Notes: generated from the letters alone by a model not told the origin. Numbered from the stretch's first letter, positions 1 to 7,720 are shown. The stretch: DNA of 19,586 nucleotides from Bacillota bacterium (GCA_023441965.1 JAEZNB010000052.1:1-19586); one strand, 5' to 3'. Numbers and translations: made by a program.

Positions 1-714
1 ATCATACGCCGCCGATTCGAGATAAGCGACAGCATCTTTTATTAGTTGATCACGGGCAGATGTACTGTCAATCCCGATGGATTTAAAAAGCTCGTCAAGC
101 TGTTTTCCCACCGCACCGTTCAGCCTCGCTTTTTCTTGCCTGCGGTTGTATTCATCTGCCGCATAGGTCCCAGCAAATGTCTTGATCTGCTCTGCTTCGG
201 AAGGTTTACCGAAGCCCAGAATGCTGAAATGACTGGCTTTAAATGTTGCGGTTCCATCTTTCATATTCACATGATCTGGCATAAAATACCGCCACATTCC
301 GTCCTCATAGGTGGCAAAGAAAAGCTCTTCAGCGGCTATATCCTTTAAATACTCTTTTGGAATTTTGATGGTTACGGGAACAGGGGAGGCAAACCAAACA
401 CCGTGCGCACCATCCCCGGAAACCTCAATGGGTGTCCCGTACAGCGTGAAATCAGATGACCCATAACTTTTAGCATTCTCTGCTGAAAGCACCTTCATCG
501 TTATCGCTGTACCGTCCTCCATCACGCCGTCCGGAATTAAAAGCTCCCATCCTGTTTTTGCACTGTTCCCGATTTTTGTATCCTTGCCCGCCTTAATGGT
601 AGCATCTAATGTAGAACCTTTTTCAAAGGGGTCTTTTCCGGAGCAACCTGTGAGAGTGGACATCAGTCCAATGAGTATGCAAAGCACTAAAAATACCGAT
701 ATTGTTCTTTTCAT
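1..714 (-). CDS. Secreted lipoprotein, partial (C-terminus beyond window)
   Basis: An open frame of 238 codons runs from ATG at 714 off the left edge. The N-terminus is a lipoprotein signal: MKRT, a hydrophobic stretch, then LTGC with the lipidated Cys near residue 24, so it is probably anchored on the outer face of the membrane. The body is predicted beta-rich. Around residues 110-165 it has a segment (VTIKIPKEYL, EELFFATYEDGMWRYF, TATFKASHFSILGFG) resembling the ZU5/GAIN-like beta domains of clostridial surface proteins. This is a resemblance, not a firm domain call. The remainder is helical and charged. The start overlaps the stop of the upstream membrane-protein gene by 4 bp (ATGA), so the two are translationally coupled. 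Exact function unknown. Confidence 0.8.
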   Translation of the reverse strand, partial: MKRTISVFLVLCILIGLMSTLTGCSGKDPFEKGSTLDATIKAGKDTKIGNSAKTGWELLIPDGVMEDGTAITMKVLSAENAKSYGSSDFTLYGTPIEVSGDGAHGVWFASPVPVTIKIPKEYLKDIAAEELFFATYEDGMWRYFMPDHVNMKDGTATFKASHFSILGFGKPSEAEQIKTFAGTYAADEYNRRQEKARLNGAVGKQLDELFKSIGIDSTSARDQLIKDAVAYLESAAYD

Positions 715-1241
715 AACCTGTCTCCCTTCCATTCGTAGATATGTCGTTTTATGTCGATAAAATTTTCTTTCTTACAAAACAAGGTGATGCTCTCTCCATA
801 TCCGCCGTATAGGCGTATGGTTTTTTTCTGTTCTATGTATTTGACTTTTCTAATTCGATTCCACGAAATATGCATGTCAGTGCCTGAGGCTGACAGCAAT
901 CCCGTACCGGCAACGGTGGGATTTGCCTTCAGCAAGCCCAAGAAAACAGTAAAAAAGGCAAGCCACCGCACCCGTTTTTTCTGCCCTGCCTGTGTATGGC
1001 AGGAAACACCCCGCCGGTTTATAACATACCGGACGTCGTAGGTTCCCCGGAATAAAAGCAGAACCAGAAAGAATGTCAGCAGAAATGTCAACCCGATCAG
1101 GACGAGTGCGTACCACGCTTTCATAACCAGCAGAAAAAGGCTCAAGGCTCCAAAGGGAATGCCGATGGCCAACCCCATTTGCTTTAAGATCAGACTGTTT
1201 TTGAAGATGGGAACATGCAGCTCCCAAATTAATTCATCCAT
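711..1241 (-). CDS. Two-TM membrane protein with soluble C-terminal domain
   Basis: 176 aa. A short cytoplasmic-type N-terminus is followed by two hydrophobic segments (about residues 22-40 and 45-64). A soluble tail of about 110 residues then includes a second mildly hydrophobic stretch (WLAFFTVFLGLL) and a beta-rich end (DMHISWNRIRKVKYIEQKK, TIRLYGGYGESITLFC). That tail is reminiscent of PH-like domains in bacterial membrane proteins such as YcxB-type proteins, but the match is by pattern only. The RBS GAGGTG lies about 7 nt before ATG and overlaps the stop of the preceding gene. It is the middle gene of a three-gene operon whose last member is a lipoprotein, suggesting an envelope role. 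No catalytic motif seen. Confidence 0.8.
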   Translation of the reverse strand: MDELIWELHVPIFKNSLILKQMGLAIGIPFGALSLFLLVMKAWYALVLIGLTFLLTFFLVLLLFRGTYDVRYVINRRGVSCHTQAGQKKRVRWLAFFTVFLGLLKANPTVAGTGLLSASGTDMHISWNRIRKVKYIEQKKTIRLYGGYGESITLFCKKENFIDIKRHIYEWKGDRL

Positions 1242-1252
1242 AAGTGTTCACC

Positions 1253-1771
1253 TCATTCCTCCTCACGGTGGAACAGCTCCTCCACGGAATCGTCGTAGTC
1301 TTTCATGTCCTTTGCATTCCGCACTGCCGGAACAGGACGGAGCTTTTTGCTTTTCCTGTTCATCACCAGCAGGAGAAAAATTCCGATTACAACAAATAGC
1401 AGTTGGCCGATGTTCGGCTGCGCTTCGCTTTCCAAAGCATTGATAAACGGAGCAAAGGAAAAGAAATAGGCCCGGCTGTCTGTTCTCGGAGGAAGATCGC
1501 CTCCGCGCCTGGTTGTATGCCCGCTGTGTTCTATGCCATTTTTATCTGTAAAGATGTAGTCAACCGACCATTCATACCGCTGATTCGGCTGGTATTGGTC
1601 GTCCGCCCCTCCGACCCGCCGTGTAGTGACGCTGGCTGAAGCCGTTTCGCCAAAGAAATATAAGTCAAGCTCGGACACTGCAATAAAAATGAGTGCCGCG
1701 CCGACTGTGGAAATGATGATTCGCCAGAATAGTTTGGATAGTTTACGCTTATTTTTCATTGGAACAGACAT
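1253..1771 (-). CDS. DUF3592-like two-TM membrane protein
   Basis: 172 aa. The frame is open further upstream, but the ATG at 1771 is chosen because GGAGGTGAT lies 4 nt before it and the upstream extension crosses the promoter/hairpin region. Topology is a basic N-terminus, TM1 (about residues 16-36), an extracytoplasmic beta-type region with TTRRVGG, YEWSVDYIFTDKNGIEHSG and TTRRGG, then TM2 (about 120-138) and an acidic tail. The 'TM, Y-x-V-x-Y-x-F-x-D-x-x-G, TM' pattern is typical of DUF3592 proteins; function unknown. It is the first gene of the operon, with 11 nt to the next. A perfect TATAAT lies upstream on the minus strand (1811-1806), without a clear -35. Confidence 0.75.
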   Translation of the reverse strand: MSVPMKNKRKLSKLFWRIIISTVGAALIFIAVSELDLYFFGETASASVTTRRVGGADDQYQPNQRYEWSVDYIFTDKNGIEHSGHTTRRGGDLPPRTDSRAYFFSFAPFINALESEAQPNIGQLLFVVIGIFLLLVMNRKSKKLRPVPAVRNAKDMKDYDDSVEELFHREEE

Positions 1772-1826
1772 CTTATCACCTCCAAAAACAATATCTCTGA
1801 TTATCATTATATAGGAAAGTATAAAA

Positions 1827-1856
1827 AGAAACATCGCCCGTTTGGGTGATGTTTCT
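1827..1856. terminator. Strong stem-loop, terminator-like on the minus strand
   Basis: AGAAACATC pairs with GATGTTTCT (9 bp), then a G-T wobble and CCC/GGG pairs, with loop GTTT. Read on the minus strand the stem is followed by a T-run (TTTTAT); read on the plus strand the tail is only AATCTTT. It probably ended a minus-strand transcript that once arrived from the right, or acts in both directions. The group II intron fragment starts 8 nt after it. Confidence 0.55.
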
Positions 1857-1863
1857 AATCTTT

Positions 1864-2025
1864 GTGCGTCCGGCATGGGCAGAATCTAACGGGTGAAAGT
1901 CCCTAACCCGCCCGGTAGTGGGAAGGGTATAGCGGAACACCAAGGGTGTCCGTCGTGAGGCGGAATCTGAAGGAAGGTGCAGGCAAACCTCTGGTCTGAC
2001 GTACAGATATCACATTGAGGCTGTA
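1864..2025 (+). mobile_element. Group II intron, 5' fragment (domain I part)
   Basis: The segment starts with GTGCG, the expected group II intron 5' end. It continues with elements typical of bacterial intron domain I: CATGGGCAG, AACGGGTGAAAGTCCC, CAAGGGTGTCCGTCGTGAGG, CGGAATCTGAAGGAAGG, GGTCTGACGTACAGATATCA and CACATTGAGGCTGTAT. Homology then stops abruptly near 2025. There is no intron-encoded reverse transcriptase, no domain V hairpin and no 3' end in the window, so it cannot splice by itself. It looks closer to IIB/bacterial-D-like RNAs than to IIC, judged by eye. Confidence 0.75.
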
Positions 2026-2284
2026 TCGTCCCTCCTTCTCAGTTCATCATAGCATATAATGCCAACTTAATCTAAACATCCAACCTGACCACTTAACTAT
2101 CAAATAAGGAATTTATTGACTTGTTCATGCGAAGTGAAAAATGCTATTTTCGTTTAGCGGATATAAAACACATATGAGTGTAAAATGTTGATATATCAGG
2201 GTTTACGGACTTTATACTATTTGCTCTTGACATCATTACTATGCTGTCAGTAATATTTGCTTTTCATAAATAAGGATATTCATT
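2026..2284. other. AT-rich intergenic stretch without a recognised gene
   Basis: No convincing coding frame and no RNA gene. On the minus strand it carries a promoter/RBS remnant at its left edge (separate entry). The remainder is AT-rich spacer downstream of the rlmD remnant. Confidence 0.5.
2030..2075 (-). promoter_or_regulatory. Beheaded promoter and ribosome binding site
   Basis: On the minus strand TTAGAT (2075-2070), an 18-nt spacer and TATGAT (2051-2046) are followed by AAGGAGGG (2037-2030), a near-perfect Shine-Dalgarno. The sequence beyond it is group II intron DNA. The nearest ATG (2015) is immediately followed by TGA, so no gene remains. The RBS is clear; the promoter boxes are tentative. 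Confidence 0.35.
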
Positions 2285-2604
2285 TCAAATCATCTGAAAA
2301 TGAGCTAATGCGTCCCTAATTAGGTTTACTTTTACTTCGGGGCACTGCGGTTGTTCGGTATTTTCAGACTTCGGCTTGTTATAGCTTTCCCCCACTTCTA
2401 AACCGCATTGACGCTTGACCTGAGAAATATATAAAGAAGAAACCTTTACATTGTGATTCTCATAAATGTAGTCTATGATTTCCTGATAGGTTGATTCCGT
2501 CTCGGCAGATGTAATATCCATCTCTGTCATATCCAGTTCCATCTGAATTCTATCCTTCGGCCGTTGGTGGAACAAAAGTACTACCGTCTCAACATGGAAC
2601 GAGA
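2285..2604 (-). pseudogene. rlmD: C-terminal remnant of RlmD-type 23S rRNA (uracil-C5)-methyltransferase
   Basis: About 106 codons resemble the C-terminal end of clostridial RlmD/RumA-family proteins. HVETVVLL is the end of the methyltransferase domain (the stretch after the catalytic Cys region). The clostridial C-terminal extension follows, with the key strings SAETESTYQEIIDYI, VKVSSLYISQVKRQCG, YNKPKSEN and QPQCPEVK, ending DALAHFQMI. The TRAM domain, SAM-binding motifs and catalytic Cys region are all absent, so it cannot methylate RNA. The frame stays open 5' of 2604 into repeat DNA up to an ATG at 2740, but that part does not look like RlmD. The family call rests on memory of the conserved tail. 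Confidence 0.6.
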
Positions 2605-2612
2605 GCATCAGG

Positions 2613-2739
2613 TTGATGTCTGGTATGTATTTTTCGTTTTGTCCGTTCGCGGGGATAGGTCGAGCAGGGTTTTTGCGAGTATTATCGGTTAGTGGGAACA
2701 GGTCAACAGTTTTTGTCAGTTCGCGGGAATGAGTCAACA
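2613..2739 (-). repeat. Imperfect tandem repeats resembling an IS21-like terminus
   Basis: On the minus strand from 2739 three related units occur: TGTTGACTCATTCCCGCGAA then CTGACAAAA; TGTTGACCTGTTCCCACTAA then CCGATAATA; and GCTCGACCTATCCCCGCGAA then CGGACAAAA. The consensus is roughly GTTGACnnnTTCCCgCgAACtGACAAAA. A TG start with several internal end repeats is the arrangement of IS21-family termini, where IstA binds repeated sites. No istA or istB gene is present, so this is a solo end or remnant. It separates the rlmD remnant from the BREX cluster. Confidence 0.45.
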
Positions 2740-2787
2740 TATGGTTTATAACCCGGTACCTCTACTAGAGCGATAGCATTGGAATCG

Positions 2788-3924
2788 TTAGCGAACAATG
2801 GCAGAGATTGCAGCAGCAATAGTAACACTGTCATCAACAGTATTTTCCCTTCCAAAAGAGATTCGAAGTGTTCCTTCAGCGTACTCCTTTGGAACCCGAA
2901 TTGCTTCAATGACATGTGAAAGTTTTGTTTCTTTAGAATCACAAGCTGCTCCGGTGGATATATATATACCTTTCAGATCAAGGCGATGAAGCAGCATTTC
3001 TCCATTAGAATGTTTTATTGAAATGTTAATATTGCCTGGAAGCCTTTTGTTTTTATCCCCGTTAATAACATAATCTATCCCAAATTTATCAAGCTCACTG
3101 TAAAATCGTTCAGTTATTATCTTTAATCGTTCAGCTTCTTTTTGCATTTTGCTAACACAATTCTTTAGTGCAACAGCCATTCCGACAATACCTGCCACAT
3201 TTTCTGTTCCAGCACGGAGTCTTTTTTCTTGAGCACCGCCATCGATATACGGTAAAATATTAGTTCCTTTACGTATGTATAAAAAACCCACACCTTTTGG
3301 GCCGTGAAACTTATGAGCAGATGCAGAAAGTAAATCAACACATAGGTCTTGTACATTTACTGGAATATGTCCAACTGCTTGTACTGCATCAGTGTGCATG
3401 TGTGCCCCATGCTGGTGTGCGATTTCAGCTATCTTTTTTATTGGCTGTATTGTTCCAATTTCATTGTTAGCAAGCATAACAGACACAACTATCGAAGTAT
3501 CTGTTATGTAATCTTTAAGAACATTAGAATCAATCAATCCATCTTGTTTAACGGGCAAATAAAGGACTGGGTAGCCATTACGCTCCAATGTGTTGCAAGA
3601 ATTCAATACTGCATGATGTTCAATAGGTGAAGTAATAATTGTTCGCCGAGCGTTAAAGGCACCATTTAGGTTATAATATTGTGTGATACCTTTTATAGAC
3701 CAGTTATTACTCTCGGTGCCTCCGGATGTGAAAAATATTTCATCTGGTTTAGCATTAATACAATCTGCGATAATTTCACGTGCCTCTGCAATTGCTTTCC
3801 GTTCAGCACGCGAAAATGAATATGGGGCAGATGGATTACCATAGTTATCTCGCAGCCACGGAATCATTGCTTCAAAGGCTTCATTATCAAGTTTAGTTGT
3901 GGCAGCATTATCTGCATAAATCAA
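2788..3924 (-). CDS. Cysteine desulfurase (IscS/NifS/DndA-type), linked to BREX
   Basis: 378 aa, a full-length class V PLP aminotransferase fold. It removes sulfur from L-cysteine, leaving a Cys persulfide for transfer to partner proteins. Visible: YADNAATT at the N-terminus, FTSGGTESNN (64-73), IEHHAV with the PLP-stacking His at 104, LANNEIGT, HTDAVQAVG, SASAHKFHGPKG with Schiff-base Lys205, the RAGTENV loop, and STGAACDS with catalytic Cys328. The start is TTG at 3924, supported by AAGGAGGGG 9 nt upstream; no better ATG exists. It is the last gene of the brxL-pglZ operon, 21 nt after brxL. This position suggests a dedicated, DndA-like sulfur donor for DNA modification rather than general Fe-S assembly (inference). 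No scaffold gene such as iscU lies beside it. Confidence 0.93.
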   Translation of the reverse strand: MIYADNAATTKLDNEAFEAMIPWLRDNYGNPSAPYSFSRAERKAIAEAREIIADCINAKPDEIFFTSGGTESNNWSIKGITQYYNLNGAFNARRTIITSPIEHHAVLNSCNTLERNGYPVLYLPVKQDGLIDSNVLKDYITDTSIVVSVMLANNEIGTIQPIKKIAEIAHQHGAHMHTDAVQAVGHIPVNVQDLCVDLLSASAHKFHGPKGVGFLYIRKGTNILPYIDGGAQEKRLRAGTENVAGIVGMAVALKNCVSKMQKEAERLKIITERFYSELDKFGIDYVINGDKNKRLPGNINISIKHSNGEMLLHRLDLKGIYISTGAACDSKETKLSHVIEAIRVPKEYAEGTLRISFGRENTVDDSVTIAAAISAIVR

Positions 3925-3945
3925 TACGATACCCCTCCTTTTCTT

Positions 3946-5379
3946 CTATTCTTTGTATTGAATATCTGGCACGTCAGGGTTAATGTATTCTTTCGGAGCA
4001 ATCACATGCAATTGATTCCTTATCACCTGTCGCATTTCTTTAGCTGGTTCAAGACAAAATTTAACAAATTCATCCTGCGGAATATCATTCTTCGTTTTTG
4101 CATGCGGAAATAACAGCTTTACAAATCCAGTGCAAAGACGTGTTATTGCATCAAGGTCACGCTTATATGCTTTTGGTGGCACTACAATGCATGAATCCAC
4201 TAAAGTTGAATAATGCAATTCATCACGTAGTGAATGTAGGACTTCTGCAAAATATTCAGTATTTAAAGCCCAACCCTTAGCAACTAAGTTTTGATGAAAT
4301 TTTGGTATCTTCCATCCCGGAATGAATCCATGGATTCTATCAAGTGTTTCAGCTTTGCGGAAAATCGGGTTTATTGCATCAACCATATTAACATGTGTGT
4401 TGAATTTCTCCGCTTCTATATTCCCTAAAACAACAATCCCTGAACTAGCAGGAATTTCAGAATCAAACCCCTTAACGATACCGTCTTGCATATAGGTAGT
4501 AAGAGCGGCTTGTATCTGTGCAGGTTCAAGAAATTTCATGTTCTGTATTTCATCAAATGCAACATAGTCGAAACGTGTAACAAGTCCTCCAGTTTTCAAG
4601 TTGTTATCGTAGAATAGGGTAGCTCTTGATACCGTGCCACCCGAAACAACCCAGCCGCGTTTGCTGATTTTTTCATATACATAGCTTTTACCTGTACCAC
4701 GTGGTGCAAGCTCAATCAAGTTTACTCGCCGTTCAACAAAAGGTAACAAGCGACGGATAAAATACATTTTTTCTTCCTCAGAATCATATCCGCCTGGGTT
4801 GTAGTCTACGGCAGAGATAAGCAAATCAAGCCACTCTTCGGTTGTGAAATTGTTACGGGCTTCTCGGTAAAATTCCAAGTCCACACTATATGGGCAAAAC
4901 GGCTGGTAACCAATCAACTTGACATATCCACGTGGAGGTTTTTTAGAGAAGTCCTGTTCCCACACAAGGTCAATGATTCCCCAGTTCTCGCTTTCACGAA
5001 GCAAAGTCTCCTGCCATCTGCTGACTACGTCGTTGGCAACTTCACCACCAGCGCCAGACTTTGTGCCACCGAAGTCTGGTAATTCAAATAATGTCTTTCC
5101 CGTTTTGACATCAACCCCAACTCGAATTCTGGCAAGAAAACGGATGCTCTCCCCGTTGACCATCTGGAATTTGAATTGCTCGTAATCCTCACGGTTAGGG
5201 ATATATTTCTTTATGTATCGAGCTACACCGTTGTAGTCAATGTTCCCGTTTTCATCAGAAAATTTCATAACAAGCCAGTCTCTCATATAAGACGGTAGAC
5301 TAAGATCTGCAAAAAACTTAGTTCGTTCAGGATTCTTAAGTACTACCATCTCCGCGAAAACTTCTTTAATCTTGTCCAT
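3946..5379 (-). CDS. brxL: BrxL, BREX AAA+ ATPase, short form without Lon protease domain
   Basis: 477 aa. It contains an AAA+ core with Walker A APRGTGKS (225-232, Lys231), the conserved follow-up VVSGGTVSRATLFYD, Walker B YVAFDE (272-277), sensor-like VVLGNIEA and an arginine-rich DRIHGFIPGW. The N-terminal part (about 1-200) is the BrxL DNA-binding-type region. The family is TIGR02688/BrxL, once misannotated as Lon. Type-1 BrxL is about 680 aa with a C-terminal Lon-like domain; this protein ends after the AAA+ lid, as the roughly 470-aa members do, with no sign of disruption. The start has AGGAGG 7 nt upstream. It is 11 nt downstream of the small Cys gene. Predicted role: ATP-driven DNA translocation in BREX exclusion. 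Confidence 0.88.
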   Translation of the reverse strand: MDKIKEVFAEMVVLKNPERTKFFADLSLPSYMRDWLVMKFSDENGNIDYNGVARYIKKYIPNREDYEQFKFQMVNGESIRFLARIRVGVDVKTGKTLFELPDFGGTKSGAGGEVANDVVSRWQETLLRESENWGIIDLVWEQDFSKKPPRGYVKLIGYQPFCPYSVDLEFYREARNNFTTEEWLDLLISAVDYNPGGYDSEEEKMYFIRRLLPFVERRVNLIELAPRGTGKSYVYEKISKRGWVVSGGTVSRATLFYDNNLKTGGLVTRFDYVAFDEIQNMKFLEPAQIQAALTTYMQDGIVKGFDSEIPASSGIVVLGNIEAEKFNTHVNMVDAINPIFRKAETLDRIHGFIPGWKIPKFHQNLVAKGWALNTEYFAEVLHSLRDELHYSTLVDSCIVVPPKAYKRDLDAITRLCTGFVKLLFPHAKTKNDIPQDEFVKFCLEPAKEMRQVIRNQLHVIAPKEYINPDVPDIQYKE

Positions 5380-5390
5380 TGGCTATCCTC

Positions 5391-5591
5391 CTAAAGAAAC
5401 AAAGCACAACCTTGTTCCTTGAATTCTTCAATTTTTATTTCCAAATCACTGCGATCACAATCAATATATTCTGCGAGGCAGTCAATACAGTATAACTCGT
5501 TTATATCTTTTCCGAGCATTTTCTGCGTAAGCGCTACTTCATCCTTATTCAAAATTTTATTGCACTCAGTGCATATCTTTTTCCCTCTCAT
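5391..5591 (-). CDS. 66-aa two-CxxC (zinc-ribbon-like) protein in the BREX operon
   Basis: 66 aa with two CxxC pairs, Cys7/Cys10 (ICTEC) and Cys35/Cys38 (YCIDC), spaced as in treble-clef or zinc-ribbon knuckles. A charged helix with several acidic residues and an extra Cys near the C-terminus (EQGCALF) follow. The ATG shares one base with the pglZ stop (5591), so it is translationally coupled, and it lies 11 nt before brxL. It is a real gene by position, coupling and composition. No known BREX subunit of this size is recognised. It could be a zinc-bound adaptor or regulator, or a sulfur or metal carrier; function unknown. Confidence 0.8.
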   Translation of the reverse strand: MRGKKICTECNKILNKDEVALTQKMLGKDINELYCIDCLAEYIDCDRSDLEIKIEEFKEQGCALFL

Positions 5592-7708
5592 TATGGCAAC
5601 CCCAGTATATCATCATTAATCGTTATTCCCTTTGGTTTTTTTGTTGTTTCTTTGGGAGATAGTGGAATTTCGCGAGTTACGATTATTACAGGCACAAGAT
5701 ATTCCTCAGGTGTCATACCACCGTGTATTTCCCCAGCAACAGCCTTCTCGTCGGTATTTCCGCCTGCCGCATTGCCTGATTGTTTAAAGTGCTCATGGGT
5801 TTTCATAACGATATAGTGTTTTCCGTCAATTTCTGTACGCTCCATTGAAGTTGTTAATGTTACATAACTGTCATCTTGTAACTCAACAAACCTTCCAAAA
5901 GAGCGTACGATTGCGTTCTTGGGAGGCTCAATAGCAAAATTCTCCGCATCATGAAAGAGCAAAGCCGCAAGCCGGCTACTACCGTGATCTCCAGTTACAA
6001 TAACCCTATTTGTTTTTAACAGCATTTCTGAAACATGTTCAACAATCTCTTTCATAATCTCCAATTGACGGGCAATGCACAGGAAATAATCCTTATCATC
6101 TGGCATGCCATTATGAGAGAGTTTGTCGAGCCGATCCCATTTAACATCTGTAGCCGTCCATTTATGGTTGAATTCAGTTTCCGTAGGTAAAAGCGCCTTT
6201 GTAATTAGTGCCTTCACGGCAACCTCAATGCCAAGAGAATTTAGTCTTCTTAATAATACGGGAATCCATTCTGCACCTAATGCGTCGATCCAAAACTGAA
6301 GACTATCGTTGCTGCTATTTTGTTGAATTACTTTATTTCTGCTATCAATACCATCAAAATCAATACTACAAGGTATATCTGTGTTAGGCCTATTTATTAA
6401 TTTACTACGACGATACCAATTGAAATACTGTTTTACTTCTCCTGATATTGAGTTAGTAGCATCAGGATTTAAATATTCGGCCAAATCAGGGTAATCGGAT
6501 TTGAGTTGCTCAACAAGAGCGTTGACATCAGCGCCGCTACGCAAAAGACCGCTTATTGTTTTCACAGCATATGCGCGTTCCGCAAGTGTCCTGTATGTCA
6601 GCATCATCAACCTGGATTCAGGGTCGGGGATTTTGTCGAGTCTTGTAAAATATTTTTCACTATAAGATAAGTCTAGAACCCTCAATGCAGCAGTCCTTTG
6701 GCGGATGAAAGAGTCCGACAATTTAGGCAATTCGAAAATGGAGTCTCTAAGCGAAACGGGTATCTCTCTCGCTGTTGCTGCCCTGTTGATAGCAAATGTG
6801 TAGTAGTCGTCTGACGGGTATAGTTTGTACCATATGCGCAACAAGTTCAATTCATCATCCGAGAGTTCGTTAAAGCGTGCTAATGCACTAATGGGGTCAA
6901 TATTGAGGTCGAAATTAAGTAAATACTTAATGGTTTCTGCAAACGGTTTATCCCGTTTCACGTTTTGAGCAATGAATTTCCAAAATTTTTCGTTGCCATC
7001 ATTCTTATTAAGCTTCTCGCCATCGGTAACAAGAGAAGCAACATAGGCAAATGGTTCATCAACGATGTTCAAGCGAACTCCGCCGTATACAGGTTCCGCA
7101 TATCGGTACAATTTAGTTAGGAGTGAAAAGCTTTTTCGGTTTTTGTCACCAAATAATGATGTCCACTTCAGAAACCATTCTTGCAAATTCATGGCATCTG
7201 CAGCAATTGCCTCCTTGAAATCAGGGGAATAGATAGTAATGCTGTACTCAGATTCGCTTGAAGACTCATTTACCTCCCAAATGAATTGTTGCTGCCGCTC
7301 ATCTTGAATTGGCATTATGGAATCAAATATTTCTCTGCCTCCAAATATCGGGATTATATACTTTGTTGTAGAACTTTCTGGCTGCAGTTGCTCCCATATA
7401 CCAGGGAAATTAGCGGTTGCCTTATCACGTTCACGCTTTATACAAATGCGAAGATATTCTCCAACTGAGAGCAGAAGTAATTGCTTTCCCGAATGCTTGG
7501 CTAACTCGTTTTTGAAATCCTTAAAGCGGGGTAGAACATCTCCTTTAGTAAAAGCAGATAGGTCAATTACCTCATCGCATACAGCCTTAAGCTCACCGAC
7601 CAAGGATAGATAGTCGGTGAAGTTGTGGGCAAATATTAATCGCGTCGGAAATCTACCAGGTGTTTGACGCTCATTGGACACCTTAAAGATAATTTCAGCA
7701 ATATTCAT
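5591..7708 (-). CDS. pglZ: PglZ, BREX alkaline-phosphatase-superfamily protein
   Basis: 705 aa. PglZ is the hallmark BREX protein, a metal-dependent phosphatase/nuclease-like enzyme required for defence. The C-terminal PglZ domain is recognised by RVIVTGDHGSSRLAALLF with the metal-ligand-type Asp574-His575, by VMKTHEHFKQSGNA, and by the terminal EIHGGMTPEEYLVPVIIV signature. The N-terminal 550 residues are largely helical, with ARFNELSDDELNLL and LGAEWIPVLLRRL stretches. The length is shorter than type-1 PglZ (over 800 aa), compatible with another BREX type. ATG at 7708 has AGGAGGGCG 5 nt upstream. It lies 12 nt after the stop of the truncated upstream gene. Confidence 0.88.
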   Translation of the reverse strand: MNIAEIIFKVSNERQTPGRFPTRLIFAHNFTDYLSLVGELKAVCDEVIDLSAFTKGDVLPRFKDFKNELAKHSGKQLLLLSVGEYLRICIKRERDKATANFPGIWEQLQPESSTTKYIIPIFGGREIFDSIMPIQDERQQQFIWEVNESSSESEYSITIYSPDFKEAIAADAMNLQEWFLKWTSLFGDKNRKSFSLLTKLYRYAEPVYGGVRLNIVDEPFAYVASLVTDGEKLNKNDGNEKFWKFIAQNVKRDKPFAETIKYLLNFDLNIDPISALARFNELSDDELNLLRIWYKLYPSDDYYTFAINRAATAREIPVSLRDSIFELPKLSDSFIRQRTAALRVLDLSYSEKYFTRLDKIPDPESRLMMLTYRTLAERAYAVKTISGLLRSGADVNALVEQLKSDYPDLAEYLNPDATNSISGEVKQYFNWYRRSKLINRPNTDIPCSIDFDGIDSRNKVIQQNSSNDSLQFWIDALGAEWIPVLLRRLNSLGIEVAVKALITKALLPTETEFNHKWTATDVKWDRLDKLSHNGMPDDKDYFLCIARQLEIMKEIVEHVSEMLLKTNRVIVTGDHGSSRLAALLFHDAENFAIEPPKNAIVRSFGRFVELQDDSYVTLTTSMERTEIDGKHYIVMKTHEHFKQSGNAAGGNTDEKAVAGEIHGGMTPEEYLVPVIIVTREIPLSPKETTKKPKGITINDDILGLP

Positions 7709-7720
7709 CGCAACGCCCTC

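Noticed and set aside
46..348. Plus-strand open frame of 100 codons
   Set aside because: It is antisense to the lipoprotein frame, which has a signal peptide, lipobox and operon coupling. The plus-strand product shows no family features.
2703..2942. Minus-strand 79-codon frame overlapping the end of the cysteine desulfurase
   Set aside because: It lies in another frame of a clearly conserved gene and runs into the repeat block; no RBS or family similarity.
3946..5379. Lon (La) protease annotation
   Set aside because: The AAA+ part belongs to the BrxL/TIGR02688 family, and no serine-lysine Lon protease domain exists in the product.
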